47,491 bases of DNA from Tissierellia bacterium. Its GTDB lineage: Bacteria; Bacillota_A; Clostridia; Tissierellales; Peptoniphilaceae. Under the pieces are notes generated by a model. That model made no database searches and was not told the origin of the DNA. It saw nothing but the letters and a program-made list of their open reading frames with translations. The stretch is taken from the NCBI GenBank assembly GCA_030537695.1, contig JAUNVJ010000007.1:1211-48701 (forward strand), given 5' to 3'. Position 1 is the stretch's first letter, and every line of letters starts with the position of its first letter. Made by a program: the position numbers and the translations under genes. Of the stretch, positions 1 to 8,862 are shown piece by piece.

Positions 1-247
1 CTAAACATATGGTTGGAATTAATGTTAAAGTAAATAAAAAACCATCTCTTGCGCCATTACCTCCTGAACCTTTGAATATTTCTCCTTCATATATCGTGCC
101 AAATTGTCCTATAAGGTTAGAAAGATCTAAAGCTTTTAATGGTCCCTCTGCATGCTGAAAGATGCCCGAAAACATAATAATCAATAAAATTAAAGCTATC
201 CAACCTTTCCAACTAACTTTATTTTCTTTATTATCATTTTTTAACAT
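1..247 (-). CDS. N-terminal part of a YjiH/nucleoside-recognition-like membrane protein (runs off the window)
   Basis: Partial gene of 82 codons that continues beyond the left edge. It starts with ATG at 247 behind a GAGGGA ribosome binding site, one base after the stop of the M20 peptidase gene, so the two are almost certainly co-transcribed. The visible protein has a short polar N-terminus, a hydrophobic segment at about residues 14-26, then a glycine-rich stretch GSGGNGARDGF followed by the start of a second membrane segment. This resembles the N-terminus of Firmicute 'gate'/nucleoside-recognition membrane proteins, a group of putative transporters of unproven substrate. A second member of that broad group may be the gene at 12778. 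Family placement rests on a short stretch and is tentative. Confidence 0.55.
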   Translation of the reverse strand, partial: MLKNDNKENKVSWKGWIALILLIIMFSGIFQHAEGPLKALDLSNLIGQFGTIYEGEIFKGSGGNGARDGFLFTLTLIPTICL

Positions 248-248
248 A

Positions 249-1430
249 TTATCCCTCGATATTAAACTGAGCTAAATTTAATATGATTGCTGCAATTAAC
301 TTTGTTCTCTCAAATAATGAATCGACTAATGCATATTCACGATCTGTATGATTCCATTCCCCTTTAACTCCAAATGAACATAGAACCGGTGTGCCTGCCA
401 TATTAATATATGATGCATCGGAGCTTCCGCCTAAAGTTTTCGACTCCATTTTTTCAAATCCATATTCTTGAGCTATGCGGTTACAGAAATTATAAAAAGA
501 TATAACATCAGGAGTTGTTTCAAAAGGTCCCATATGTGAAGTTACATTGCATTCGGTAATTGTATTTTTAAGATACGTTTTATTACAAACACTTTCAATT
601 TCTTCTTTAATCTTTTCCATTTCAGAGACATTCTTAAACCTAACGTCTAATTCTATTTTACATTCACTCGGTATTGCATTTGAAATTGTTCCCCCATGGA
701 TTGTACTGACACTGACTGTAGTGCCATTTTCTAGATTTGTTAATCTTTGAAGTTCCTGAACTTTATAAGCCATTTCTTCAATAGCATTAATTCCTGATGT
801 AAAGTCATTCCCGGCGTGGGCTCCTATACCATGAGTGATTATTTCGTATCCGGTTCTTCCTTTACGTCCAACACAAAGACTATTATCAACTAGACCAGTT
901 TCCATATTAAATGCACAAAAACCATCTTTTGCCTCTTTTAATATAACTTCTCCTCCTTGTGAATTGAAATGCCCGTTTTCTTCGTCTCCAGAAATAATAA
1001 TTTTAATGGGCCGATCATCATAACCTATGCTCTTTAAAGCTTTAATAACATATAGTGCAATTACGATACCGCCTTTCATATCTAAACAGCCTGGCCCATA
1101 AGCTTTTCCATTTTCAATTTTAAATGGAGCAGTACCAAATGTTCCATTTTTAAATACAGTATCCATGTGACCTGAAAAAATTATAGGTTTTTCTATTCTC
1201 TCATGACCTAGAGTTCCAATTAAAGTTTTTCCATTGTATTCTCCTACTTCTATCAACTCGCAATCAAAATTTTCTTTTTCAAATGATTTTTTTAAAAAAT
1301 CTGCTAATCGATCTACAGCTATTTTATCACCGACATAACTTTCATGATTTACCAGATCTTTCCAAAACTCAAGCATTTCTTCTTTCTTTGAATCTACAAA
1401 ATTGGAAATATCATTAAATTTTTCTTTCAT
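249..1430 (-). CDS. M20 family metallopeptidase (ArgE/DapE/carboxypeptidase G2-like)
   Basis: A 393-residue cytoplasmic enzyme of the M20 zinc peptidase family, which hydrolyses dipeptides or N-acyl amino acids. The family's metal and catalytic residues are readable: H88 and D90 in GHMDTVF, bridging D117 in CLDMKGG, the catalytic pair E150-E151 in GDEENG, E177 in NMETG and a late H361 in EWNHTD. A GGSSDAS motif, usual in carboxypeptidase G2-like members, is also present. The internal dimerisation domain lies at about residues 190-300. There is no signal peptide. AAAGGAG precedes the ATG at 1430. It is followed at one base by a membrane protein gene and lies divergent to a LysR regulator, which suggests regulated uptake and cleavage of an amidated or peptidic substrate. 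The substrate itself cannot be read from sequence. Confidence 0.9.
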   Translation of the reverse strand: MKEKFNDISNFVDSKKEEMLEFWKDLVNHESYVGDKIAVDRLADFLKKSFEKENFDCELIEVGEYNGKTLIGTLGHERIEKPIIFSGHMDTVFKNGTFGTAPFKIENGKAYGPGCLDMKGGIVIALYVIKALKSIGYDDRPIKIIISGDEENGHFNSQGGEVILKEAKDGFCAFNMETGLVDNSLCVGRKGRTGYEIITHGIGAHAGNDFTSGINAIEEMAYKVQELQRLTNLENGTTVSVSTIHGGTISNAIPSECKIELDVRFKNVSEMEKIKEEIESVCNKTYLKNTITECNVTSHMGPFETTPDVISFYNFCNRIAQEYGFEKMESKTLGGSSDASYINMAGTPVLCSFGVKGEWNHTDREYALVDSLFERTKLIAAIILNLAQFNIEG

Positions 1431-1691
1431 TAGATATACTCCTTTCTTTTACTTTTTATTATGCTAACAAACCTACATTTATTGCATAAATTGTATCATT
1501 GTTTTTATTAATTTAATAATACAAATTATTGTTCTGAATAATCTAAATTTCTAATATTACTTGATTATGAAGCTATCCACATGGAACATCCTTAATATTA
1601 TCATTTAAAGTTTCTTGACAATTATTTCATTTGAATATATAAATATTATGGAAACTATTTTGATTAATAATAAAATTATAGGAGGACTATT

Positions 1692-2591
1692 GTGAATTCC
1701 CTAGAAATTGAAGCTTTTTTAGCAATTGTTGATACTAAGGGCATTTCTAAAGCCGCAGATAAATTATATATATCACAATCTACTGTTAGCCATAGACTTA
1801 ATTCGCTAGAAAATAAAATAGGCGAAACATTAATAATCCGATCAAAAGGAATTAAAGAAATTCGTTTAACGCCGAAAGGTAATGAATTTTTATCTTTTGC
1901 AAATCGGTATATGTATTTAAAAAAGGACATTGCCACTTGGAAACTTAATTCTGCAAAATATGAACTAAAAGTTGCAGGGCCAATTTGTTTAAATTGCTAT
2001 ACATTACGTGATTTTTATATTAGTTTGATTGCTAAAGACTATCCATTAGCTTTAAAAATTAATACCAATTGGGACTCTACTATACATAATCTTTTGGAAT
2101 CATATGATCTTGATATTGCTATTACTTCTAGGCCACGTTCTCTTAGCAGCCTTATATCCGAACCAGTTTTTTCAGAAAAATTAGTAATGATCAGTGATAT
2201 TAGGTATTCAAATTATAGTCAATATGTTGATGCTTCAACATTAGATATAAGAGATGAGATATATATGAATTGGGGAGATAATTATAAAATATGGCATAAT
2301 CAAATTTGGAATTCTTTAGAGCTACCAAAACTCACTATTGATTCTCCAAACTTGGCAAGCTTTTTTTTACAAGATAAAGAAGCTTGGGCTATTGTCCCTT
2401 TAAGTGTAGCAATTAATTTAAATAGTTTTAAAAATTTAAGAATTTCTATGATTTATCCTGCTATTCCGAATCGAATAATATATAAGATTACTCAAAGGGA
2501 GCAAAGTCCAGCTAGCAAAAAAGCAATAAACATTTTTGAAAAAGAATTAAAAGAATTTTTAACAAATAATAATGAAATTATTAAAATATAA
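1692..2591 (+). CDS. LysR family transcriptional regulator
   Basis: A 299-residue LysR-type regulator. The N-terminal winged helix-turn-helix covers about residues 3-60 (AFLAIVDTKGISKAADKL then SQSTVSHRLNSLE), followed by a substrate-sensing domain related to type 2 periplasmic binding proteins. The start codon is GTG at 1692, seven bases after GGAGG. LysR regulators usually control the neighbouring divergent operon, here the M20 peptidase and its membrane partner starting at 1430. The 261-base divergent promoter region is very AT-rich and contains an imperfect inverted repeat (1491-1500 and 1515-1524, arms TTGTATCATT and AATAATACAA). That repeat is a candidate binding site, not a proven one. 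The effector is unknown. Confidence 0.92.
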   Translation: MNSLEIEAFLAIVDTKGISKAADKLYISQSTVSHRLNSLENKIGETLIIRSKGIKEIRLTPKGNEFLSFANRYMYLKKDIATWKLNSAKYELKVAGPICLNCYTLRDFYISLIAKDYPLALKINTNWDSTIHNLLESYDLDIAITSRPRSLSSLISEPVFSEKLVMISDIRYSNYSQYVDASTLDIRDEIYMNWGDNYKIWHNQIWNSLELPKLTIDSPNLASFFLQDKEAWAIVPLSVAINLNSFKNLRISMIYPAIPNRIIYKITQREQSPASKKAINIFEKELKEFLTNNNEIIKI

Positions 2592-2726
2592 TTATGCGAA
2601 TTTTAAAATATTTAATAAAATTTTGTGTTTCTATTTATAAATTTTTTTTATTCATTTAAATCGATTCAGAGTCGTTTTTTAGTATCATTTTATAAAAATA
2701 ATTATATAATAGTTGACAAATTAAAA

Positions 2727-2762
2727 GAAAGGGAGCAAATATCATGATATTTGCTCCCTTTC
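2727..2762 (-). terminator. 36-bp perfect palindrome between convergent genes, probable terminator
   Basis: Eighteen-base arms meet with no loop bases (centre between 2744 and 2745, CATG). On the minus strand the stem is followed by TCTTTTAATTT, so it can end the transporter-gamma-glutamyltransferase transcript. The plus-strand side has only a weak T run after the LysR gene. Confidence 0.75.
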
Positions 2763-2785
2763 CAAATTCTATTGTATTTCATTGA

Positions 2786-4396
2786 TTAGTAAGCAGATAT
2801 ATGACCATCCGTTCTTTTCTCAGTCGCACCGCACAATATTCCCTCATCGTTTTTTAATATCATTTGTCCTCTACCCATATGATATGGATCCGGTTGAACG
2901 ATTATATTATGTCCTCTTCTTTGTAATAAACGAATAATATGATTTGGTGTATCTTGTTCCACTTCTACATTCTTTCCACCGGTCCATTGAAATCTAGGTG
3001 CATCCAAAGCAGCTTGCGGATTCAATCCAAAATCCACCATATTCATAACAACTTGAACATGAGCTTGTGGTTGCATAAAGCCGCCCATAATTCCAAAAGG
3101 ACCAATTGCTTTTTTATCCTTAGTTATAAAGGCAGGTATTATTGTGTGATAAGGTAATTTCCCACCTTGTAGCGAATTATCATGATCTTCATTAAATTGG
3201 AAGTTTTCCATTCGGTCATTTAAGGTTATTCCTGTGCCGGGTATCACAATTCCAGATCCAAATCCCCTGAAGTTTGATTGAATCATTGATACCATATTTC
3301 CTTCACCGTCTGCAGTACAAAAATATACAGTGGAATTATATTTTGGATCTCCAGCTTCAGGTTCTATGGCAAATTGTCCTATGCTTTTTCTTCTATAATT
3401 GGCATATTTTTCACTGAGCAATTGTTCCGGAGTATATTTCATATGCTTAGGATCCGTTATAAATTTAGCTGTATCCGTCATCGTTAATTTCATGGCTTCA
3501 ATCTGTTTATGCATGGTATCCACATGATCTCTTCCTGCTTCAAATTCAAATCCTTTTAAAATATTTAAAGCCATTAAAACTGTGATCCCATGTCCATTCG
3601 GCGGCAATTCCCAGATGTCATATCCTCGATAATTCGTAGATATAGGCTCCACCCATTCAGCCTCATATTCCATCATATCTTCTTTCGTCAAATATCCACC
3701 ATGTTTTTTCATGAATTCATCGATTTTTTCTGCAAATTCACCGTGATAAAAAGATTTTCCATGAGTTTTTGCAATACTGTTTAAGGTCCTAGCAATATCC
3801 TTATTTACAAATAATTCACCAGGATATAGATGTCTGTTTTCGGGAGCAAATACTTTAAACCATTCAGAAAACTCTTCTTTATCTTTAAACTGTGAATAAA
3901 TTTCAAAAGCTTCTTCCCATAACCTGGAAATATTAGGAGACACCGGATATCCATTTTCAGCATATGAAATAGCAGGTTCAAAAATTTCCTCCAAGCTTAA
4001 ACTACCAAATTTATTATGCATCTCCATCCATCCACCTACTCCACCTGGGGTATTTGTAGGGATGACTCCATATGGAGGAATCTTATCATAACCTCTGTCT
4101 TTAAGTTTTTGAATTGAAACACTTTTCGGTGCTCTGCCTGAACTATTTAAACCATACATCTTACCTCTATACCAAATAATAGCAAAACAATCACAACCTA
4201 AGCCATTACCCGTAGGTTCAGTAACCGGCAAGGTAGCAGCTGTAGCTATCGCTGCATCAATGGCATTTCCACCTCGTTGTAAAATTCGTAATCCTGCAGA
4301 TGTGGCCGTTGGGTTTCCAGCACAAACCATGCCATTTTTTGCAAATACAACGTTTCTTTTTGAAGGATAGGGATAATCTCTAAAATCAAATTTCAT
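2786..4396 (-). CDS. ggt: gamma-glutamyltransferase family protein (Ntn hydrolase, YwrD-like)
   Basis: A 536-residue enzyme of the gamma-glutamyltranspeptidase family, whose members cleave gamma-glutamyl amides such as glutathione and self-process at a threonine. The family N-terminus is clear (GMVCAGNPTATSAGLRILQRGGNAIDAA), as is the cleavage region: the likely nucleophile is T356 in NSTVYF, followed by the SMIQSNFRGFGSGIV stretch typical of YwrD-like members. No signal peptide is seen, so a cytoplasmic location is likely, unlike secreted Ggt. I chose the ATG at 4396 because AAGGAG (4403-4408) precedes it at six bases. An upstream in-frame ATG at 4435 lies inside the preceding gene and lacks a site. 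The ribosome binding site overlaps the stop of the upstream transporter gene, so translation is probably coupled and the pair may import and split one substrate. Confidence 0.9.
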   Translation of the reverse strand: MKFDFRDYPYPSKRNVVFAKNGMVCAGNPTATSAGLRILQRGGNAIDAAIATAATLPVTEPTGNGLGCDCFAIIWYRGKMYGLNSSGRAPKSVSIQKLKDRGYDKIPPYGVIPTNTPGGVGGWMEMHNKFGSLSLEEIFEPAISYAENGYPVSPNISRLWEEAFEIYSQFKDKEEFSEWFKVFAPENRHLYPGELFVNKDIARTLNSIAKTHGKSFYHGEFAEKIDEFMKKHGGYLTKEDMMEYEAEWVEPISTNYRGYDIWELPPNGHGITVLMALNILKGFEFEAGRDHVDTMHKQIEAMKLTMTDTAKFITDPKHMKYTPEQLLSEKYANYRRKSIGQFAIEPEAGDPKYNSTVYFCTADGEGNMVSMIQSNFRGFGSGIVIPGTGITLNDRMENFQFNEDHDNSLQGGKLPYHTIIPAFITKDKKAIGPFGIMGGFMQPQAHVQVVMNMVDFGLNPQAALDAPRFQWTGGKNVEVEQDTPNHIIRLLQRRGHNIIVQPDPYHMGRGQMILKNDEGILCGATEKRTDGHISAY

Positions 4397-4406
4397 GTTG
4401 AACTCC

Positions 4407-5567
4407 TTATAATAATTTAACGAATATTCCCGCAATAATAATTGATATACTTGTTACAGTAGCTAAACCGGCCACTACATATTTAGGCATTAACATATCA
4501 AGGATCATTGCTTTTTCATCTTCATTTTGAGCTACAGCTGATGCAATTTCATTCGAAATTAAATACGTAGCTGGAAAGCCTAATAATTGTGCAACTGCCA
4601 CTCCCAGTGAAATATTTTTTGATCCTAAAATTTTCCATGTTGGTAATATTCCGATAAAAATATAAATTCCAATCATTAAAACGCCAAAAATAACAATTGT
4701 TTTAAATCCTAAAGATAATAACTGGTTCGCTTCAATTTTTCCTAAAGATGGAATAATGCTTGCAAAAACTGCCATATTTAACAAGCCTGAGGCTTTGGAA
4801 CGATCCAAAATATTTTTAGGCGCTATACCAATATAACATGCGAGCACCCCTAATAATAATGCCCAAATCGAATAAGAGATGGGACTGATAGATCCTAATA
4901 TCTTAGATAAATAAGCAAAGAAAGCTGTAATAGCAAAACAAACAAAATTTCCATAATATTTAATATGTTTATCTGCAAATTTCACTTGCTCATTTTCAGT
5001 TGTTTTTTTTGTCGTTTTAAATGGATTTACTCCCGTTTCACGATATGTTTTTAGAACCTTTTCAGCTTCTTTAAGACCAAAATGAGAAGCAAAAGGTGTT
5101 CCAAAAAATTTCTGAACAGCGTAGACAATCGCTCCTAAAGCAGCTGAAGCTGCAAAACCTTTTTCCATCGCACCCTCCGTCATAATTTGAGTGGCAATGA
5201 TTCCACCATTTAAAATAGGGATACTTATAAATGCAGATTCTTTACCAATGATGGGTATGATTACAATCATCATAATAATAGCAACTATCATTGATATAAC
5301 GGAAATAACCACCGTCCTCCACTCACTGACCAATTCTTTTAAATTTATCATCGTTCCCATATGAAAAATTATAAACGGAGAAGCCCATTGTCCTATTTCA
5401 GTCAGCCCAGCTTGTTCTATAATATCTGCCGGTATTACATTTGTAATAAATAATACTAAAAATAACATTAAAGACACAAAGACACTGGAGAGCTTCGCCT
5501 TTGTCAAAGTTCCTAGAAAATCACCTATTCCAAATATTAATAGACAAATAAAAAGATACTTAAACAT
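4407..5567 (-). CDS. multi-pass membrane transporter, sodium/glutamate symporter-like architecture
   Basis: A 386-residue integral membrane protein with about ten hydrophobic segments arranged as two halves around a hydrophilic loop at roughly residues 175-200 (KTTKKTTENEQ). The glycine- and alanine-rich re-entrant-looking segments (ILNGGIIATQIMTEGAMEKG, and the VAQLLGFPATYLISNEIAS region) recall ESS-type glutamate:sodium symporters and related secondary carriers, but I cannot assign a family firmly. It lies directly upstream of, and is translationally coupled to, the gamma-glutamyltransferase gene, which favours a gamma-glutamyl compound or glutamate-like substrate (inference). The ATG at 5567 follows AAGGGAGAT. 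Confidence 0.75.
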   Translation of the reverse strand: MFKYLFICLLIFGIGDFLGTLTKAKLSSVFVSLMLFLVLFITNVIPADIIEQAGLTEIGQWASPFIIFHMGTMINLKELVSEWRTVVISVISMIVAIIMMIVIIPIIGKESAFISIPILNGGIIATQIMTEGAMEKGFAASAALGAIVYAVQKFFGTPFASHFGLKEAEKVLKTYRETGVNPFKTTKKTTENEQVKFADKHIKYYGNFVCFAITAFFAYLSKILGSISPISYSIWALLLGVLACYIGIAPKNILDRSKASGLLNMAVFASIIPSLGKIEANQLLSLGFKTIVIFGVLMIGIYIFIGILPTWKILGSKNISLGVAVAQLLGFPATYLISNEIASAVAQNEDEKAMILDMLMPKYVVAGLATVTSISIIIAGIFVKLL

Positions 5568-5594
5568 AATACATCTCCCTTCATACTAAAAATT

Positions 5595-5619
5595 TTAATC
5601 TGATCTTCATTCAGATTAA
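5595..5619. promoter_or_regulatory. inverted repeat upstream of the transporter/gamma-glutamyltransferase operon
   Basis: Nine-base perfect arms TTAATCTGA (5595-5603) and TCAGATTAA (5611-5619) with a seven-base spacer, about 30 bases before the transporter start at 5567. It could be an operator or a leader hairpin. No regulator is assigned. Confidence 0.35.
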
Positions 5620-5957
5620 TTAAATAAATTATAGCATTGTTTTTGCACGTTTGCTAATATATATCTTAAATTATATATATTTGATTTATGAATAATCCAT
5701 ATCTCTTCAAATAGATTTATGTATTCTTCTTATCTAGACGAAACTAAAAACAGTTTTTTTGAAACGATGTTTTTTAAAGTTTTTATAATTTCAAAATATG
5801 TACCATCAAATAGTCTATTTAGAATGTTTATACTAAACTTTTCTATTGTAAATTAACTACTATAGATCTCTGGTTAACGCTTAAATTATATCATATCGAT
5901 TTTTATGAATTACGCTAATATAAAATAATTTTTAGTCAGTTTATTAAAAACAAATTT
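5620..5957. other. intergenic stretch without recognisable gene
   Basis: Very AT-rich non-coding sequence between the transporter promoter region and the terminator of the aconitase X/TRAP operon. No open frame with a ribosome binding site and no decayed gene was recognised. Confidence 0.5.
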
Positions 5958-6010
5958 AAAAGATTCATTCAAATTTCTTTTTTATAATCTTTAAATTGAA
6001 TGAATCTTTT
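5958..6010 (-). terminator. terminator of the aconitase X/TRAP operon
   Basis: Inverted repeat with 15-base arms: AAAAGATTCATTCAA at 5958-5972 and its complement ending at 6010. On the minus strand it follows the dehydrogenase stop at 6049 and ends in TCTTTT. Confidence 0.7.
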
Positions 6011-6048
6011 AGAAGTTTAATAATCACAAATTTTAAAAAGACTTAATT

Positions 6049-7020
6049 TTAACAAACAAAGTCTCGAGGTTTCTCGCCTTTTAACATTGAAATCAAATTT
6101 TCAATGGCATATTTTTTCAAAAGATGGAAGGACTCAATGCTAATATAAGAAATATGTGGAGTCACGATAATATTATCACAATGTAGAATTTCCTCTTTTC
6201 CAGTAGGGGGTTCTACTTGAATTACGTCCAAAATAGCACCTGATATTTCTTTTTCATTGACTGCATGTATCAGATCTTTTTCACGAATGATTTTTCCTCT
6301 GGCGGTATTTATTATATATGCTGTTTTTTTCATCATTTTTAATTCCCGATAAGTGATTTTATCCTTATTTTCATCACAACCTTTAAGATTTACGCTTACA
6401 TAATCCGCCTGGTGAAATCCTTCTTCCCATTCAACTTTTTTAACGCCGTATTTTTCAATTTCTTCTTTTGATAAAAATTCATCATAGGCAATGATATTTA
6501 AATTATTTTGTTGTGCAATTTCTGCGACTTTTTTACCGATCATACCAAAACCTATAATAAGTAGAGTTTGTTGATCCAATCGATGTATTGGTTGAATTAC
6601 AGACTGTGCTCCCCATTTTCCTCGATTGATATCCTCTAAAATTCTGTTATTATAATCAAAAAGTCGATTGTTACAATGGTAAATAGCCGCCATTGTATAA
6701 TAGGCAATATCCATCGTACAATAATCTTGAATATTGGTGACATGGATTTTTTTCTTTTTACAAGCTTCAATATCGATCCGATCATATCCTCCGCCATAAG
6801 TAGCAATGCCCTTACATTGAACCAGCTGCTCAATGGCATCTTCTTTCAGGTATCCATATATTTGTATCAATATTCCATCAGCTTTATAACCAAATTCTTT
6901 TAGATCTTTTTCATAATTATAATTGGAGATTTTTATCTCCACTTCGGGAAATTCTTTTGACAGTATTTCTTTTTCCATATCATAATCTGACCACTCTTCA
7001 TCGATAATCCAAATTAACAT
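6049..7020 (-). CDS. D-isomer-specific 2-hydroxyacid dehydrogenase
   Basis: A 323-residue cytoplasmic NAD(P)-dependent oxidoreductase that interconverts 2-keto acids and D-2-hydroxy acids. The Rossmann nucleotide-binding loop GFGMIG is at residues 157-162. The family triad is intact: R241 in NTARGK, E270 in VEPP and H289 in TPHIS. The correct start is the ATG at 7020: GAGGTG overlaps the TGA of the upstream TRAP permease gene (7029-7031). A longer frame starting at 7191 has no ribosome binding site and lies inside that permease. It is the last gene of the operon with aconitase X and a TRAP transporter, so it probably acts on the keto or hydroxy acid made from the imported compound. The exact substrate is unknown. 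Confidence 0.9.
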   Translation of the reverse strand: MLIWIIDEEWSDYDMEKEILSKEFPEVEIKISNYNYEKDLKEFGYKADGILIQIYGYLKEDAIEQLVQCKGIATYGGGYDRIDIEACKKKKIHVTNIQDYCTMDIAYYTMAAIYHCNNRLFDYNNRILEDINRGKWGAQSVIQPIHRLDQQTLLIIGFGMIGKKVAEIAQQNNLNIIAYDEFLSKEEIEKYGVKKVEWEEGFHQADYVSVNLKGCDENKDKITYRELKMMKKTAYIINTARGKIIREKDLIHAVNEKEISGAILDVIQVEPPTGKEEILHCDNIIVTPHISYISIESFHLLKKYAIENLISMLKGEKPRDFVC

Positions 7021-7028
7021 CTTCCACC

Positions 7029-8300
7029 TCATTTCAAAAACATCATCGTTATAGGTTTCATAAATGTTACCATCATTAAGACGATAACCAAACCAAAGAT
7101 CATCTTGATGATTTGTTTCGATAAATTTTCCATAGGAACTTTGGATATTGCCGATGCCACAAATAGATTGATCCCATAAGGTGGGGTGCAAAATCCGATC
7201 GCTAAATTCATCGTTAACATAATTCCAAATGTTATTGGTTTCATGCCAAGTTTCACAACGATTGGCAATAATATCGGCGTCAAGATAATGGTGGCCGGGA
7301 TATTATCTATAAACATTCCTACTATCAATAGTAATACATTGATCATTAACAATATTAAAATTCCATTATTACTTAAGCCGGTAATAAAAGTGGCAATTTT
7401 CAAAGGAATTTGTTCCATAGTCAATAATGCAGCAAATGCTGTTGAAAGACCGATCATAAAGGTGGTTGCTCCATTGACGACAATTGCACCTTTAAATGCT
7501 TCATAAGCGCCTTTAAAGTCCAACTCTTTATAAACAAATACTCCGATAATAAAAGAATAGACCACAGATACAACTGCTGCTTCCGTCGGTGTAAATTTCC
7601 CTGAATAAATACCCCCTAAAATAATAATCGGCGACAATATGGCCCAAAAAGCATTTTTAAAAGCCTCAGCTTTTTCTTTACTACTTTGTTTATTTTCAGA
7701 CCCTCGATAACCTTCCTTTTTTGAAATGATATAACATATTATCATCAGTGCAACACCCATTAATATCCCAGGCAAAAAGCCTGCTGTAAACATTTCCGTA
7801 ATTGATGCACCTGAGACAACGCCGTATATGACAAAGGGAATGCTTGGAGGTATGATGACTCCAATGGTTCCCGCTGCTGCCGTTAAGGCTGCTGAAAAAG
7901 CTTTATTATACCCATGTTCAACCATTTGAGGAATCATAAAGGCGCCAACGGCGGATACTGTAGCGACAGCTGATCCGGAAATGGCTGCAAAGAACATACA
8001 GACCACGACTGTAACCATCCCCAATCCTCCGGTAATGTGCCCAATAAAAGATTCAAAAAAGTCCACTAATCTCTTTGCAATTCCTCCGCTACTCATTAAA
8101 TTACCTGCCAGCATAAAAAAAGGGATAGCTAATAACGGAAATGAATCAACGCCTGCCACAGCGTTTTGAGTTATTAAAAGAGTTGGCATAGACGTAAATT
8201 TAATCATGGTCAAAAGAGTTGCAATTCCAATCGCATAACCGATTGGAACGCTTAAAAACAACAATATAAAAAATATTCCAAAAAGAACTAAAGTTTCCAT
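7029..8300 (-). CDS. dctM: TRAP transporter large permease (DctM)
   Basis: A 423-residue, roughly twelve-helix membrane protein, the channel-forming subunit of a tripartite ATP-independent periplasmic-type transporter driven by sodium or proton gradients. DctM hallmarks are visible: VPIGYAIGIATL near the N-terminus, PLLAIPFFMLAGNLMSSGGIAKRL, AAISGSAVATVSAVG and IIPPSIPFVIYGVV. I chose the ATG at 8300, with AAAGGTG six to eight bases before it. A longer frame from 8336 begins inside dctQ. The start lies one base after the dctQ stop, so DctQ and DctM are coupled. The length is normal for the family. Confidence 0.95.
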   Translation of the reverse strand: METLVLFGIFFILLFLSVPIGYAIGIATLLTMIKFTSMPTLLITQNAVAGVDSFPLLAIPFFMLAGNLMSSGGIAKRLVDFFESFIGHITGGLGMVTVVVCMFFAAISGSAVATVSAVGAFMIPQMVEHGYNKAFSAALTAAAGTIGVIIPPSIPFVIYGVVSGASITEMFTAGFLPGILMGVALMIICYIISKKEGYRGSENKQSSKEKAEAFKNAFWAILSPIIILGGIYSGKFTPTEAAVVSVVYSFIIGVFVYKELDFKGAYEAFKGAIVVNGATTFMIGLSTAFAALLTMEQIPLKIATFITGLSNNGILILLMINVLLLIVGMFIDNIPATIILTPILLPIVVKLGMKPITFGIMLTMNLAIGFCTPPYGINLFVASAISKVPMENLSKQIIKMIFGLVIVLMMVTFMKPITMMFLK

Positions 8301-8301
8301 A

Positions 8302-8802
8302 TTACACCTTTCTTTTGACTGTTTCTGATGTCTCACCCTTTAATATGTCAAAAATATCCAATAAAATGCGAAGACTGACGATAAATGAACTGAAGGGTAA
8401 AACTCCATAAACATAGACAAGAGGAAGCCTCATTCCTGAAGATGAAGCATGACGACCTTGCATCGATCGTAACAGCTCTACTCCTCGTATCAATAAAAAA
8501 ATATTAAAAGCCAACCAAATCAAATTTACAGAAATTTTTATGATACGATGAGCTCTCTTTGAATGGAAAATATTATAAATTAAATCCACTTTTAAATGTT
8601 GATCATAATTATAAGCAATGCTTACACCTAACCAAATTTGCCAAATAAAGATATAGCGTGATAATTCTTCGGACCAGGATATTGACATATTAAAAATTGA
8701 ACGCATTATAATTTGTAAAAATACAATTAATACATTTAATACCAAACTAATCACTAAAATTCGTTCTTCAAAAATATTATATTTTTCCAGTATCCTTCTC
8801 AT
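8302..8802 (-). CDS. dctQ: TRAP transporter small permease (DctQ)
   Basis: A small membrane protein (166 residues from the start chosen here) with four predicted helices, the DctQ subunit that joins DctM to make the TRAP membrane complex. The typical DctQ signature is present in the region FNMSISWSEELSRYIFIWQIWLG, with the conserved WSEE/YIF pattern. A start at 8802 has a GGGG site at suitable distance. An alternative ATG four codons upstream at 8814 has no visible site. It sits 60 bases after the DctP gene and directly before dctM. Confidence 0.92.
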   Translation of the reverse strand: MRRILEKYNIFEERILVISLVLNVLIVFLQIIMRSIFNMSISWSEELSRYIFIWQIWLGVSIAYNYDQHLKVDLIYNIFHSKRAHRIIKISVNLIWLAFNIFLLIRGVELLRSMQGRHASSSGMRLPLVYVYGVLPFSSFIVSLRILLDIFDILKGETSETVKRKV

Positions 8803-8862
8803 GATTAACCCCATTTGATGGAAATAGATGGCAGAAGCCTTCTATTCCCATCATTCTTTCAC

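Noticed and set aside
547..1023. Plus-strand frames inside the M20 peptidase gene
   Set aside because: They are antisense shadows of a well-conserved enzyme, without ribosome binding sites or protein-like motifs.
7021..7191. Longer D-2-hydroxyacid dehydrogenase starting at 7191
   Set aside because: The extra residues lie wholly inside the TRAP permease gene, have no ribosome binding site and do not resemble the family N-terminus.
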